DNA of 64,000 bases, taken from Jaminaea rosea (taxonomy: Eukaryota > Basidiomycota > Exobasidiomycetes > Microstromatales). Below, in pieces: positions 23,066-33,311 of the stretch. The DNA lies in the NCBI RefSeq assembly GCF_003144245.1, contig NW_020289976.1:1364001-1428000 (forward strand), written 5' to 3'. Made by a program: the position numbers and the translations under genes. The notes below the pieces were generated by a model that saw nothing but the letters and a program-made list of their open reading frames with translations, made no database searches and was not told where the DNA came from. The stretch's first letter is position 1. Each line of letters begins with the position of its first letter.

Positions 23066-24565
23066 CTACATGGCAAACGCACCCGACGAGAAGCGCGCAC
23101 TATTGCGGTAAGGCTCTTCCTGCCCATATCCACCTATCCCCGACTGCAGCTGCGGCGTGTCGCTCGGCGAGGCCGCAGGGGACGGTGAGGGCACATGCGG
23201 GTGTGACCAACCAAAAGTCGCCGACCCTGCTGACGGCGAGGGGTGCAGTGTGGCACTATCCAGCCCTCGACCCGCAGGGGCGTAGTAGTCGTCTTCGCCG
23301 TCGTGCGCGTAGTCGTACGACTTGCTCATAGCCATCGGCGCGCCATTGTTGGCAAGCGTGAGCGTAGAGCTCGAAGCGGCTGGCAGTTTGTGCAGCGGCA
23401 CGCCCAGCGAGTTGGTGCGATGGTGCGGTACGGTGCCACCTGCTCCTTGGCCTGCCATGTCGTACTTGACGCTCGAGGCGTAGATGGAGAAGCGATCGTC
23501 ATCCATCGACCCGCCCTTGCGATCGGCATCTCGATCCACATTGCAGAAGCTCCCATCAAAGCTGTCGCGCCCTCCTTTGCCTTCCACCTTTGCCCTCGCC
23601 GTCGCTAGCTCCTCGACTGTCTCCCTATGATTGGCAGGCAGCACCCAACCGGGGAACATGAGGTTGAGCAACAGCGAAGCAGCGCAGACCGGGGCGGCAT
23701 CGAAGGCGTAGAAATACCACTCGACAGTGCTGATCGGTCCCACCCATCCCTTGATCATCTCGTACGTGCGGAACGTAGAACGGCCCAGTACCAGCAGACT
23801 CGAGAGGAAGAAGGTGAGCAAGAAGAACTTGAACTTGCCCGTCCAGAGGCGGTTAGAGGAGACGGTAGAGTGGTGGGTGACGACGGCGCGCCAAACGAAG
23901 GTGAGGAGGAGCCAGTTGAAGCAGGCGTACCCGACCAGCTGGACGCACAGCCCTATCACGACGATACGGCCACCCCATGTCGTGTCCTTGCCGTTGACCT
24001 CGGCAGTGGCCGCCATTCCCGAACCTGTCCCTTGAACTGCCAGGGACGCCAAGTCTAGCAGCACGAAGCATGGCGTGATGGCTGCGGGGCTCAGATATCT
24101 GAAAGTGAATGCCTGGCCGAAAAGCTCAATGATCCGACCCAGCGTGGCGAAGTGCACCGCCGCGAAGAAGACGGGCGTGACGACCAGAATCACCTGCTGG
24201 GCGATGTACGGGTCAATCGCTCTCGCGTCGAAATGTCCGTAGATCCTGATCCCGTTGCCGGCGGACTCGGCGATACACCCAAAGACGAGGACGAGCAGCC
24301 ACCAGTGTCGTGTTGAGCTCACTTGTGCTACGTGGAGGAGTGCAGATAGGGCGTAGAGGCCTGAGAAGAGGATGGGAAGCCAGAGGATGGGCTCATACCC
24401 ATAGGGACCGTGTTCCTCGATACGGGAGAGGTAGGGGTTCGAGGCGAGGAGGGAGGCAAGCTCGGGCGAGACAGTGCTGGTCGCGGACGTCGCTGCAGGG
24501 GCCACGTCCAGTGATGAGGCGGTGGGTGTGGCCGCAGCCATTGCTGAGGTGTAGACCGTCTCCAT
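23066..24565 (-). CDS. RTA1-like seven-helix membrane protein
   Basis: Single exon, 499 aa. After a Ser/Ala/Thr-rich N-terminus (residues 1-55) there are about seven hydrophobic helices between residues 55 and 320, for example ILWLPILFSGLYALSALLHV, VILVVTPVFFAAVHFATLGRI and FFLLTFFLSSLLVLGRSTFR. The motifs ESAGNGIRI, GRSTFRTYE and EWYFYAFDAAP are typical of the fungal RTA1/lipid-translocating exporter family. About 170 hydrophilic, Ser- and Tyr-rich residues form a probable cytosolic tail. Relatives (Rta1, Rsb1) affect sterol-toxin resistance and long-chain-base export; the exact substrate here is unknown. Confidence 0.88.
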   Translation of the reverse strand: METVYTSAMAAATPTASSLDVAPAATSATSTVSPELASLLASNPYLSRIEEHGPYGYEPILWLPILFSGLYALSALLHVAQVSSTRHWWLLVLVFGCIAESAGNGIRIYGHFDARAIDPYIAQQVILVVTPVFFAAVHFATLGRIIELFGQAFTFRYLSPAAITPCFVLLDLASLAVQGTGSGMAATAEVNGKDTTWGGRIVVIGLCVQLVGYACFNWLLLTFVWRAVVTHHSTVSSNRLWTGKFKFFLLTFFLSSLLVLGRSTFRTYEMIKGWVGPISTVEWYFYAFDAAPVCAASLLLNLMFPGWVLPANHRETVEELATARAKVEGKGGRDSFDGSFCNVDRDADRKGGSMDDDRFSIYASSVKYDMAGQGAGGTVPHHRTNSLGVPLHKLPAASSSTLTLANNGAPMAMSKSYDYAHDGEDDYYAPAGRGLDSATLHPSPSAGSATFGWSHPHVPSPSPAASPSDTPQLQSGIGGYGQEEPYRNSARFSSGAFAM

Positions 24566-25518
24566 AGCGGGTGCGGGACTGGCGGGGGGTGGAGAGTGGT
24601 TGTGCTACGGGAGCACGAGGGGAGTTGAAGTGGATCCGGAAAAGAGCGTGGTGTATTTCAATCAAAAGAATGTGGGTTCGATAGCTTCTCGCGGCTCGCG
24701 CTGCGAGTTGGTATCAGGGGATAGAGGGGGGTCTTTGATGGATGTGAGGGGGAGACAGGGTCGGTACAGGAGGGGATATTAGTGATGTTGAGATGGAAAG
24801 GAGGACATAGCGATCAAGGACCTCCTCCGTCTTGCCCCACGAGGACGGCGATCAGACCTTGCCTGTCCAGTACGGTAGAGACCGGCCGCTAGCTGCCCTC
24901 GTCATGCTCGTTCGCTTTTAGTGGCTGCGAGCGTGCGAGCGAGGGAGCGAGCGACGGCAGCCTGGCGCGAGGGGGCAAGGTGTGACACTTGAAATAGACT
25001 AGGAGTAGCGGAGAGAGAGGCACACACACACACACACATACGCACGCGCGCGCGGAGAGGCGAGTGAGGTGTTGGATGTACGCCCGCCGCCAGCCCGGCT
25101 AGTCTGGCTGGCTCGAGGTCGCACACCTCGACCTCGCCTGCCGGCCTGAGCGAGCGATTCTTGGAACGCGAAGCCCTTTCCTTGCATGCGACGTGGGATC
25201 GTCGAGGGCAGGCAGAGCGAGCGGCGTGGCATGAGTGCTGGTGGTGGTGCGCGAGCGCAGCTCGGACTCGAAGATACAGTTGTTGACAATGGAAGCGAAG
25301 GGTCGGTGGTGACATCAATGTCGAGCAGGGCTGAGTAACATGACGACTACGTCACCAGAAGACGCCGCGGCGAAGAGTGGTTGTTGGGATAGAGGTAAGA
25401 CTCCGTTCCGACTTGCGGACTCGTCCACCTCCACGCGAAGCTCAGCGACGACGGCAAGAAAGTCTGGTCATCCGATCGTGAAGAGCTGCATTCACTACCA
25501 CAATCTCATTCACCAGCC
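24566..25518. other. Divergent intergenic region RTA1/RQC1
   Basis: About 950 bp between divergent starts, with a CA/CG dinucleotide array near 25021. Open frames here are short and low in complexity. No gene supported. Confidence 0.6.
25021..25054. repeat. CA dinucleotide array grading into CG repeats
   Basis: Nine CA units are followed by alternating purine-pyrimidine CGCACGCGCGCG, a stretch of Z-DNA-prone character in the RTA1/RQC1 divergent region. Confidence 0.8.
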
Positions 25519-27936
25519 ATGGCCGCTAAACGCCTCAACAAGAGGCAGGCAAGAGAACAGCAGGAGCTCAGTGAGCTAGCTGCTGTCAAGCCGGCACCGA
25601 CAGAGGAAGAAGAGCCTGAGCAAGAGGAGGAAGAGGAGGAAGGGGAAAAGCCACAAGCACCGGCCGCTCAGTCCATCTTTGCTGCGCTCAACGCCGGAGA
25701 GGATGGTGCTGGCAGTGAGGAGGAGGAGGACGACGAGGAGGGCGGCGATGAGGAGCAGGTCGCCGATACGAAGCCCGCTGCCTCCAAAAAGAAGAAGAAC
25801 AAGAAGAAGAAAAAGAAGAGCAAGGCGAAACCGGCCGAGGGAGAGGAGGTGGCAGCCGAAGCAGACGAGGCATCAGCATCCGCAGCGTCAATGGCGGCCA
25901 AGAAGAAGTCGAAGGCGAACACACCCTCGGGTGGCACTGCGCCAACAAAGGGCCTTTCTGAGATGTCTCTCGATGACTTCGACTCCCTCCTCTCCTCGCA
26001 GCCACACATGAAGGCAGGCGGGGGCTCGGGTTCTGCGACAGGTTCTGCCGCTCCCTCGACATCCGCTGCTGCTGGTGGTCCATCCTCCCTTCGCTCCTCA
26101 CTCACACTCAACCCTTCGAACCTCGACCCAAGCATCGAGCTCAAGCGTCAGTTCGGCTCCGCAGCGATCAAAGCTTTCGAGGCTTCCAATGCCGGGACGG
26201 ACGGCGAGGGGGGCACAGGAGGCGCAGGAGCGCAACGCGCTGCCCGAGGAGCCAAGGCAAGGATGATGGCTCGCAACCCCAACCTCAAGGCACGAAGCGT
26301 CCTCGTCCAGCCGAGGGAAGACTGGCCACCTATTGCGAGGACCTTCACAGGCATTCAAGGCGAGCTGATCGACGATGAGGACAGCGGGGAGAAGATGGCC
26401 ACCTGGACACACAGCAAAGCCTACCGGACCGCTCAATACGAGTTCCAAGCAGCGGTAGCCACCTATGACCCGAACAGCATCTACGCCCTATTCCGCCCTT
26501 ACCCCTGGCATATCCACTTGCTCAGCTCTTTGAGCGACATAGCGAAGCATCAGGGTGATCTAGCCCAGGCTGCAGACTGGAATGCGCGCATCCTCTTTGC
26601 CTTTGAGCGCACCGCTGCGACGCAGTGGGTTGGCTCCTTGACCAGCGGTGGTGCCGCAGGCGGGCCGATGCGGGTGGACTTTGACAAGGTGGAGAATCGA
26701 GCACTCTGGTTGGCAGTGCATCGTAATGTGGGATTCTTGGGGAGGAGAGGGACTTGGAGGACGGCGCTTGAGTGGAGCAAGCTGCTCCTCGCTCTGGAGC
26801 CTGAGAGGGACCCGCACGGCGCACTGCTCTGGATTGACTTCTTGGCGGTCAAGTCTAGTCAGCACCAGTGGCTTGTCGATGACTTCCTGCCGGCGCTGCG
26901 CAAGAAGGGCAAAGGCAAGGAGGGCAGCAATGCCGACTGGCTCGGTGGACTGGCCTTCGCCGAGGCTCTCGCTGTGCGCGCAATGGAGGCTGACGAGAAG
27001 CAAGGCAAGAAGAAGTCAGGATCCGCCACCTCACTGCGCTCCTCCTCATCGCCCAGCTCAACCGACCTACTCAAGCGCGCCATCCACTCGCACTCCTACA
27101 TGTTATCCGCTCTCGCCTCCAAGACTGCCCTCCCTCCCCTTTCACCCAAGCTGGGAGTGCAGGATCCCAACGACGTACAGGAGATCCTCGCCCAGCTATA
27201 CGCGCTACGCAGCGAGTCTCTCTGGAAAGACGCCGACAACAGGGATTGGCTGCAAGAGACGCTCAAGAGTGTCGAGAGCGAAGGTGGAATCAAGGCTTCA
27301 GACAGCGGTGCGGCGAGACCGACAGAGGAGCAGGTCGAGGGGGTCTACCGCCACGTTATTGCGTCGGATCTGCCTGACGCTTTGCGGACTCAGCTACTCT
27401 CCTGCCTTCCGCGCTCCATCGCCAAGGACGAAGCGAACCTCAATGCTCATGACCCTTTGCCGCCATCCAAACTTCGAGGCGCGGCGGTGACGAGGGTGGA
27501 TGAGGAGTATTTTGCGCCCTTGTTCGGGCAGGGACGAACACAACGAGGCACTGCAGCCGGGCAGAGAGGCGGCACAGAGGACGACGTGGAGATGGGCGAG
27601 GGGATCATGGGTCGCCTGGCGGCTTTTGCTGCTGGTAGGCTGCGAGGATGGTTTCAGCAGCAGCAGCAGCAAGGCGGTCAGGCTGCCGGAGAGGGTGATG
27701 CAGCGCAGCAAGATGGTGGTGATCCCGCTGAACTGCAGGACGCTCTCATGGCTGCGCTGGGATCACTGCCTGAGGCTGAGCGTGAGGCGATGCGACGGAT
27801 CATTACGGAAGGGGCTGAGCAGGAGGGAGCGGCTGGTGAGGAGAACGAGGACGACGAAGATGATGCGGAGGAGTATGAAGAAGTGCTCGACTCCGAGGAA
27901 GAGACGTTCGAGCAGCAGGGCGGAAATAGGGCTTGA
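25519..27936 (+). CDS. RQC1: Ribosome quality control protein RQC1 / TCF25 family
   Basis: Single exon, 805 aa. The N-terminus (MAAKRLNKRQAREQQEL) is followed by an acidic and then Lys-rich low-complexity region (residues 30-120), the part expected in Rqc1/TCF25. The conserved body includes LKARSVLVQPREDWPP, QYEFQAAVATYDPNSIYALF, PWHIHLLSSLSDIAKHQGD, AADWNARILFAFER and HRNVGFLGRRGTWRTALEWSK. The tail ends with EEVLDSEEETFEQ. Rqc1 acts with Ltn1 and Rqc2 on stalled 60S nascent chains, helping K48 ubiquitination and Cdc48 recruitment. TCF25 is the animal name for the same family. Start chosen at the first ATG, which lies next to the conserved basic N-terminal motif. Convergent with the dehydrogenase, 78 bp apart. 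Confidence 0.92.
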   Translation: MAAKRLNKRQAREQQELSELAAVKPAPTEEEEPEQEEEEEEGEKPQAPAAQSIFAALNAGEDGAGSEEEEDDEEGGDEEQVADTKPAASKKKKNKKKKKKSKAKPAEGEEVAAEADEASASAASMAAKKKSKANTPSGGTAPTKGLSEMSLDDFDSLLSSQPHMKAGGGSGSATGSAAPSTSAAAGGPSSLRSSLTLNPSNLDPSIELKRQFGSAAIKAFEASNAGTDGEGGTGGAGAQRAARGAKARMMARNPNLKARSVLVQPREDWPPIARTFTGIQGELIDDEDSGEKMATWTHSKAYRTAQYEFQAAVATYDPNSIYALFRPYPWHIHLLSSLSDIAKHQGDLAQAADWNARILFAFERTAATQWVGSLTSGGAAGGPMRVDFDKVENRALWLAVHRNVGFLGRRGTWRTALEWSKLLLALEPERDPHGALLWIDFLAVKSSQHQWLVDDFLPALRKKGKGKEGSNADWLGGLAFAEALAVRAMEADEKQGKKKSGSATSLRSSSSPSSTDLLKRAIHSHSYMLSALASKTALPPLSPKLGVQDPNDVQEILAQLYALRSESLWKDADNRDWLQETLKSVESEGGIKASDSGAARPTEEQVEGVYRHVIASDLPDALRTQLLSCLPRSIAKDEANLNAHDPLPPSKLRGAAVTRVDEEYFAPLFGQGRTQRGTAAGQRGGTEDDVEMGEGIMGRLAAFAAGRLRGWFQQQQQQGGQAAGEGDAAQQDGGDPAELQDALMAALGSLPEAEREAMRRIITEGAEQEGAAGEENEDDEDDAEEYEEVLDSEEETFEQQGGNRA

Positions 27937-28014
27937 GTGTCTTTGAGCATTATAGAGTGCAATGTATCATCATCATCAACCCCCTCTTAGCTGCAGCTCT
28001 ACCGCTTTGCCACC

Positions 28015-29130
28015 TCAGTACGCATGCTCGTTGTCCACCACTCCCTCAAACTTCCCCTTGCCCTCCTGCAGCGCCTTGAGATTAACCACAAAGCGGTTGA
28101 CGATCAGCGGACGAATCATAGCTGGCGTGTCGGCCGTATGGGGCGTGATGATCACGTTTGCCCTCCTGCCGCCTGTCTTCTCCTGTGCGCTGGGTCGAAG
28201 CTCCTCGTCGATCTGCTCGAGAGCAGTGTCGCTCTCCACTTCGAGGTTCCAAAGAGGATGTCCCTCGGGGAGCGGCTCGGGAGCCGTAACGTCTAGCCCT
28301 GCTCCGGCGAGCTTCCCCTTGCGCAAGGCCTCGACGATGGCGTCTGTCTGTACATGTTCGCCGCGAGCCACGTTGACCAGCACAGCGTGGGATGGGAGCA
28401 ATTCGAGCTCTCTGGCTCCGATCATTCCGTTGGTCCCTGGCGTCAGGGCGGCAGCGATGACCAGCACCTCCGTTTTGGGCAATACCTCGTGAAGGCGCTT
28501 GAATGTGTCCACCTCGACGCGCCCCTTGAGTCCGGGCGGGATGACTTCGTCCTCCAATGGATCGGAGCGACGACGCAGAACAGTGACATGTGGGCTGAAG
28601 GGTGCGATCTGCGAGAGGAGGGCGAGGGTGATTCCGCCTGCTCCGACAATGGTGACCCGGCGGTTGTACAAGGACAGGCCTGCAGCGGGGGCCCAGCTGG
28701 TTGAGCGGATACGCTGCGGAATCTTGCGGAGTAGACCGAGGATCATCATAAGCGCATGCTCGGCCACGGGCTGGCCAAAGGAGCCCTTTGCGCTCGTCCA
28801 GACTTTGTCGTTGTGCTTGTGGATCACGTCCTTGTACAGGTTGATTCCAGCCTGGACGAGCTGGACCCACCCTACCTGCGGATTGGCGTCGAGTACCTCG
28901 CCCAGCTTGGCGTGGGCAGAGATGTCGAGCCAGATGACGCCGCGAGTCTCCTTGCTCAGGGGTGCGAGAGGGGGATCGGGAAAGGCGGAGAGGATGTCGG
29001 AGGTATAGCGCTTGCAGTTGGGATGATCAGAAGGAAGGATCGCGACGGGGCCTGCTGGAGGGATGCGCGAGGCGTCCACTGCTTGGATGGGGGCGCTGAT
29101 GGCTTTGTGCTGTTCGGGTGCGGCGCTCAT
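28015..29130 (-). CDS. D-2-hydroxyacid dehydrogenase, NAD(P)-dependent
   Basis: Single exon, 371 aa from the ATG at 29130 (MSAAPEQHKAIS). The open frame extends 101 codons further upstream but shows nothing conserved. Seen: WVQLVQAGINLYKDV, GSFGQPVAEHALMMILGLLR (active-site loop), a Rossmann turn VGAGGITLALL, the catalytic Arg in VNVARGEHVQ, a Glu-bearing GLDVTAPEPLPEGHPLW, and the catalytic His in ITPHTADT. The cofactor turn lacks the usual third glycine. Family enzymes interconvert 2-ketoacids and D-2-hydroxyacids such as glyoxylate/glycolate or hydroxypyruvate; this substrate is unknown. Probably cytosolic. Confidence 0.9.
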   Translation of the reverse strand: MSAAPEQHKAISAPIQAVDASRIPPAGPVAILPSDHPNCKRYTSDILSAFPDPPLAPLSKETRGVIWLDISAHAKLGEVLDANPQVGWVQLVQAGINLYKDVIHKHNDKVWTSAKGSFGQPVAEHALMMILGLLRKIPQRIRSTSWAPAAGLSLYNRRVTIVGAGGITLALLSQIAPFSPHVTVLRRRSDPLEDEVIPPGLKGRVEVDTFKRLHEVLPKTEVLVIAAALTPGTNGMIGARELELLPSHAVLVNVARGEHVQTDAIVEALRKGKLAGAGLDVTAPEPLPEGHPLWNLEVESDTALEQIDEELRPSAQEKTGGRRANVIITPHTADTPAMIRPLIVNRFVVNLKALQEGKGKFEGVVDNEHAY

Positions 29131-29399
29131 TGTGTGCAAAGACGCAGGATGGATGTGGTAAGGAGCCAAGAAGTGCAGAGCGGTAAAAGCGGCGTAGTAA
29201 TGAGCGGCGAGAAGACGGGTGGGAGTCAGTGGGGGCGGCCACAGATTAGCCGGCGGCTCATCGGCGCCGCCAAGTGAGTGCCAGGGCCGAAAAAGCCATG
29301 GCTCGAGCGTCGCCCAGGCTTGCCAAACATCACGAGGACAATCGAGAGCGAGCACAGCGCTGCGCTCCCTTTCAAGCCATACCGCTGGCGTCTCCCACC

Positions 29400-30335
29400 A
29401 TGGCAAGCAGCTCTTCTTCTTCTTCGACATCATCCATCTTCATCCCCAAGACGGCCATTCGCAAATCGGAGCGACTCGGCCTCGCGAGGGGACGACATCG
29501 TAGTAACACGCCGGCCGCCAGCGCCGCCGCCTCCAAGAAGGCTACGGCTGAGGGAAGCACGCAGTCGCCTGAAGAGCGGCAGAATGGCTTTTCAGCGTAC
29601 AACCTACCGTCGAAAGCGGACGGAGACGAACCTTCACCATTGGAGCAAGAGCTACGCAGGGTCAGGATAGAAGAAAGTGCCGAGCCGCCGCTGTCGCCGC
29701 CGCCTCCGCAGCACCGACCGACCGGGGAGTCTACAGCAGACGTCAAGCGTCGCCTATTTGGCCTCTCTGAAGGCGGCGGCCTAGCTGCCAACAGCAACCC
29801 CACCAGCATCTCCCCACCTCTCGTCCTCTCCACAAGTCCGGCCAAAGCGCTAGGCACCTCGCCGCCCTCCCGTATCGGCGGACCGATGAGCACTGCCCTC
29901 TCTCTCTCCTTGCAGTCGAGTCACTTCGCACAGCAGAGGGACGCAGTCAGGCAGCGAGAGGTGATGAGGGAGTTGGAGGGTATGACTGGTTTGGGGAGGA
30001 GGTTGGGAGGGTGGGTGCCAGTGATTGTGGAAGAGCAAGGGGAGAGCAGTGTGAGGACGGAGGGCAGAGGTGAAGCAGACGGTGAGGGCGAAGGGGAGCT
30101 GGACTTTGACGATTCTGCTGGTGTGGGCGAAGACTTTGAGTTCGACTTTGACGACGGCGATGACGGGAATGAGGACGACGATGGAGACGAGGAGCGAAGA
30201 GGCGAAGCGGCAGCATGGCGGCTACAGCAGGCGAGCGAGAATGGGGAGGAATGGCAGGGAGGAGGGGCTGATGTGGATCACGATGATAGCGTCCCGGATG
30301 ACGAGCAGGTGGATGACGACGACTGGCCGCCGTAG
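29400..30335 (+). CDS. Hypothetical acidic low-complexity protein
   Basis: Single exon, 311 aa from MASSSSSSSTSS; the open frame runs 42 codons further 5'. I do not recognise a family. It has a Ser-rich start, IFIPKTAIRKSERLGLARGR, a Pro-rich centre, a DVKRRLFGLSE segment, a short probably helical region (RDAVRQREVMRELEGMTGLG) followed by LGGWVPVIVEE, and a strongly Asp/Glu-rich C-terminal third (FEFDFDDGDDGNEDDDGDEE). It looks largely disordered and is probably nuclear. Codon use and GC resemble the neighbours. Divergent from the dehydrogenase by about 270 bp, so the two may share a promoter. Confidence 0.6.
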   Translation: MASSSSSSSTSSIFIPKTAIRKSERLGLARGRHRSNTPAASAAASKKATAEGSTQSPEERQNGFSAYNLPSKADGDEPSPLEQELRRVRIEESAEPPLSPPPPQHRPTGESTADVKRRLFGLSEGGGLAANSNPTSISPPLVLSTSPAKALGTSPPSRIGGPMSTALSLSLQSSHFAQQRDAVRQREVMRELEGMTGLGRRLGGWVPVIVEEQGESSVRTEGRGEADGEGEGELDFDDSAGVGEDFEFDFDDGDDGNEDDDGDEERRGEAAAWRLQQASENGEEWQGGGADVDHDDSVPDDEQVDDDDWPP

Positions 30336-30574
30336 CTTCTCCCGCCGGCAATCAAGAAGAGATGGCGCGGCACGCTTGACGAACCGAGTGTACACGCGTG
30401 CCGTAGTGCTGTAGATGTAGATTGTGAGGATCAAAGTTGTACAAGGTGAGGAGGCGAGCCAATGTCGAGCGAAAGGGCAAAGAAGAGAGCCCTCCCGCTA
30501 GTCCACTACGCCGCCAATGGCCCCACCACCTTCATCGATGGTGAAGTCATCGAACGGCAAGAACCATCCTTCCT

Positions 30575-31358
30575 CTACGCAGCAGTCCTAGCAGCGGCAC
30601 GGCTCTCACGGAGGGCCTTCTCGGTTCCGTGCTTGGCGCTGTGGGCGAGAGCGAGGGGCGAGGGAGGGTTGAGCATGGTCAGCTCCGCGTCCTCTGACAC
30701 TCCGGCCAAGTCAGGGGAGGCTTGGCGCAACTCACTATCGCTGGTTGCGGACGAACTTGGGGTCGACACCCTTGAGCGAAGGGTACCTGTTCGTCTTGGG
30801 CTTCTTGATACCGTTGCGGTGAGCCTTTCTGCTCTGGTTCTGTTTGCGTGGAAGGGGAGAAGAGGAAGATGTGTGAGTGGTGATTGTTCGAGGATACGTT
30901 GAAATGGAGTCTGAACGAGGTCCGCAGCAGCCAGCGCGACCTTTCCTCTCTCCCGCCTCCTCATGCTGCTGAGAGGGCTCGTCTCCGAGTGTTTGCCCTG
31001 CGCAACAGCTGCTATCCCCTGTCTCCTCTTGCAGGATATCGGATCGCCCGCCAGATCTCAGACCACCTCGACCGACGACCGGTGCCTCCTTCGTCTTCCC
31101 TGCCCCTTCCACTGCCTCATCACATGCCAGCTAGAAGCAGCCTGAGGTCTCCTCAAGTAGAGGCGCAGTCTATCCTTCGTCTTGCTGCCACTCTCATCTA
31201 GCGAAGACAATCATCCTCGGCCGTCCAAACCTTCCTCCAGTCCATTCCCATTCGCTCCCTACACTCTCAATCTCCTCCTCTCCCGCATCGTGCCCGCCTT
31301 TATCTCCATTCCATATGCTGATACTAACGTGGTTGGTGTGGTTCTTAGACTTTGCCAT
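30575..31358 (-). CDS. RPL29: 60S ribosomal protein eL29
   Basis: Three exons: 31358..31329 ([10 protein letters not shown]), 30839..30736 ([20 protein letters not shown], then [14 protein letters not shown]) and 30638..30575 ([20 protein letters not shown]). The 65-aa product follows yeast Rpl29 along its whole length. It is a small basic protein of the large cytosolic subunit. Intron 1 is 489 bp, long for this genome; intron 2 is 97 bp. The second join makes the Tyr codon of RYAKHGT (TA|C), which turns what looks like a stop after RNQR into coding sequence. The gene is easily missed because no single open frame covers it. Confidence 0.95.
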
Positions 31359-32275
31359 CTTTGATCGATATGAGGATGGAAGAGTGGTAAGGAGGAAGGG
31401 CCGAAGATCGCAGTCGCTCAATCCTTGGCTGGGCTCAGTGGGCAGGCGGGGCGGCGGACAGGCTGCTTGCAGGCAGGCAAGGCGGGCTCGACGAATCGGC
31501 CCTCGCGAGAGCGACTGGGTCCACCGCGCGCGGTGAGGTCGAGGTGTCGGAACGGAGGGACAGCCGGACCAAAAGAAAGTGACGCTAACCGCAGGCTGAG
31601 GTGGCCGTGAGGAGCGCAATTTGGTGGTATTCGGGCGATTCGGCCAGCAATTCGGGTCGCAAGGAGGGACGTGAGGCATGACATCGTTGGATTCCAGATG
31701 CATCTGCCGCCATGTAGGTACAAGAAGGAGCGCGAGATGACCAAAGCGCTTCACACACACTCTGCTCACGGCAAGTCGACGGTCGTGCTCAGCGATTTGT
31801 CGGGAGACGTTGAACGCACACGATCGACGCTCGGGCTACTTTGCGACCACGAATACATCTTGTGACACGAGAGAAGCATGTCGCTACAAGCACCCTGACC
31901 CTCGCTGTACGTGAGAGCCGCTGTCACCGTATGGGTCCTCTATCTCGAATGCCCCGTACCGTCATCCTTCAACAGGCTGTTGTCCAGCTTACTCGTCGCT
32001 TGTCGATTGTACTGATGGTCGCCTCGAAAAGTGAGCAGAGGCGTTACTGAGTGTGGTGGGATAGGTGGCGGATCGCCTCGTCGAGCCCGAAAAGCTCGTG
32101 TGGAGTCTCAGTGCAAAGGTAGCATCCAGCAGCTCTTTGCGGCCTTCATCTGGGCAGATCTCGGTCAGGCAATGCCGATCGATCGCACGCAGTTCGATCT
32201 CGCCTTTCTCACTACCACCTCAGTAGCGCAAACACTCGATGAACACAAGTGAGTATTCCTCTCCCCATCTTCCGC
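31359..32275. other. Intergenic region upstream of eL29
   Basis: About 920 bp between the eL29 start and the bS18m stop, both on the minus strand. It should hold the eL29 promoter and the bS18m 3' end. Short open frames on both strands have no recognisable content. Confidence 0.55.
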
Positions 32276-33080
32276 TCAGAACTGCGGCCTAGCCAATACA
32301 GGCATCAATCCCATACTCCTCATCCTGCGTACCGCCTTGCCCACCCGCCTCTGACTCTTCCTCGTAAGCATCGTCTGACTCCTCGGCATGATCTTTCCCA
32401 TCTCGGTAACAAATTGCGTCATCAGTGCCGGGTTCTTGTACGAGTCGTCCTGCAAGCTAGGCTTGGCCGGGTTGAGTCCTAGGCGATGGATCTGGTCGAT
32501 TTGGACTGCAATGTGCTTCGGTGGGCCTAGCAAGGGGCGAGCGCGTGATGTTTGTTGAGAGATTTGCGCAGGGGAGGTGAGTGAGGGGGGAGTGTAGTGC
32601 TGCGGGCGCGAGCGTGGGATGTTGAGCTGTGAGCGGGCACTGGCGTTGCGCTGAGAAGGCACTGCATGTATATCTCGTGCTTACCTGTCCATGAAAGGCC
32701 ATACGAATAGCCTGAGCCTTGGCCGTCGCATTGGCTGCTGGTCGAGCCACACCTCCCGCGCCAACACCGCCGGGCCCAGCGGATGGGGAGCGCATGGCGC
32801 CGAGGTGGTTGGGCGCGGCTCGCGGGCTGTTGACTGCAAATGATGGGCTGGCAGGTGATCTTGAGCCGGCTCGGAAGGCGGGCGTCCGTGATGACGACGA
32901 GGCGGACGCGGCGGACGAGGTAAGGGATTGGACGTAGTCTCGTACGCCGGATGTGGGGTCGTCTGCGCGGCGAGGTGCCGATGAGGTGAGAGTACGACGG
33001 CTCGACGTAGCCAGAGGTGACGCGGGAAGCGTGCGCTGGGCCGCTCTGATCATCGAAGCGAGTGTTGATGGCGAGGACAT
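32276..33080 (-). CDS. RSM18: Mitochondrial small-subunit ribosomal protein bS18m
   Basis: Exon 1 is 33080..32685 (132 codons). Exon 2 most likely is 32599..32276, giving 239 aa. The acceptor is the least certain part: an alternative CAG about 25 nt upstream keeps the same frame. The N-terminus (MSSPSTLASMIRAAQRTLPA) looks like a mitochondrial presequence and runs into Ser/Ala/Gly-rich sequence. The conserved S18 core is in exon 2: IHRLGLNPAKPSL, YKNPALMTQFVTEMGKIMPR, SQRRVGKAVRRMRSMGLMP. The protein belongs to the mitoribosome small subunit. Its start lies only 231 bp from that of uL24m on the other strand. Confidence 0.85.
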
Positions 33081-33311
33081 GGTGCCGCGATGCTATGCTG
33101 TGATGATGTCGGTCAGGAAGCTGCGAAGCGGTCGACGTCGACTTTGGTTGCTTCCACTCGACTGGACTCGACTCGAGTGGCTCCGCCCTCGCCCGCCCGC
33201 CCGCCCGCGTGCCGTTCCGTCAGTCACTTTCTTCGTGGGCCGCCTCGACTCGAGTTGCTCTCACTCCCCACTTCCTCCTCACCTCATCACCACCCACCCT
33301 TTCGCACCAGC
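33081..33311. promoter_or_regulatory. Short divergent promoter of bS18m and uL24m
   Basis: 231 bp separate the start codons of two mitoribosomal protein genes that run in opposite directions. It is pyrimidine-rich near the uL24m start and has CTCGACTCGAG-like inverted sequence. Co-regulation is inference from the layout. Confidence 0.55.

Noticed and set aside
28015-29433. N-terminal extension of the dehydrogenase to 472 residues.
   Set aside because: The additional 101 residues are unlike the family and would invade the divergent promoter; the ATG at 29130 fits better.
31057-31123. Possible box C/D snoRNA in the eL29 intron: GTGATGA on the minus strand with CTGA about 60 nt downstream.
   Set aside because: The flanks of the two boxes do not pair into a terminal stem, and a 7-mer plus CTGA match is expected by chance often enough.
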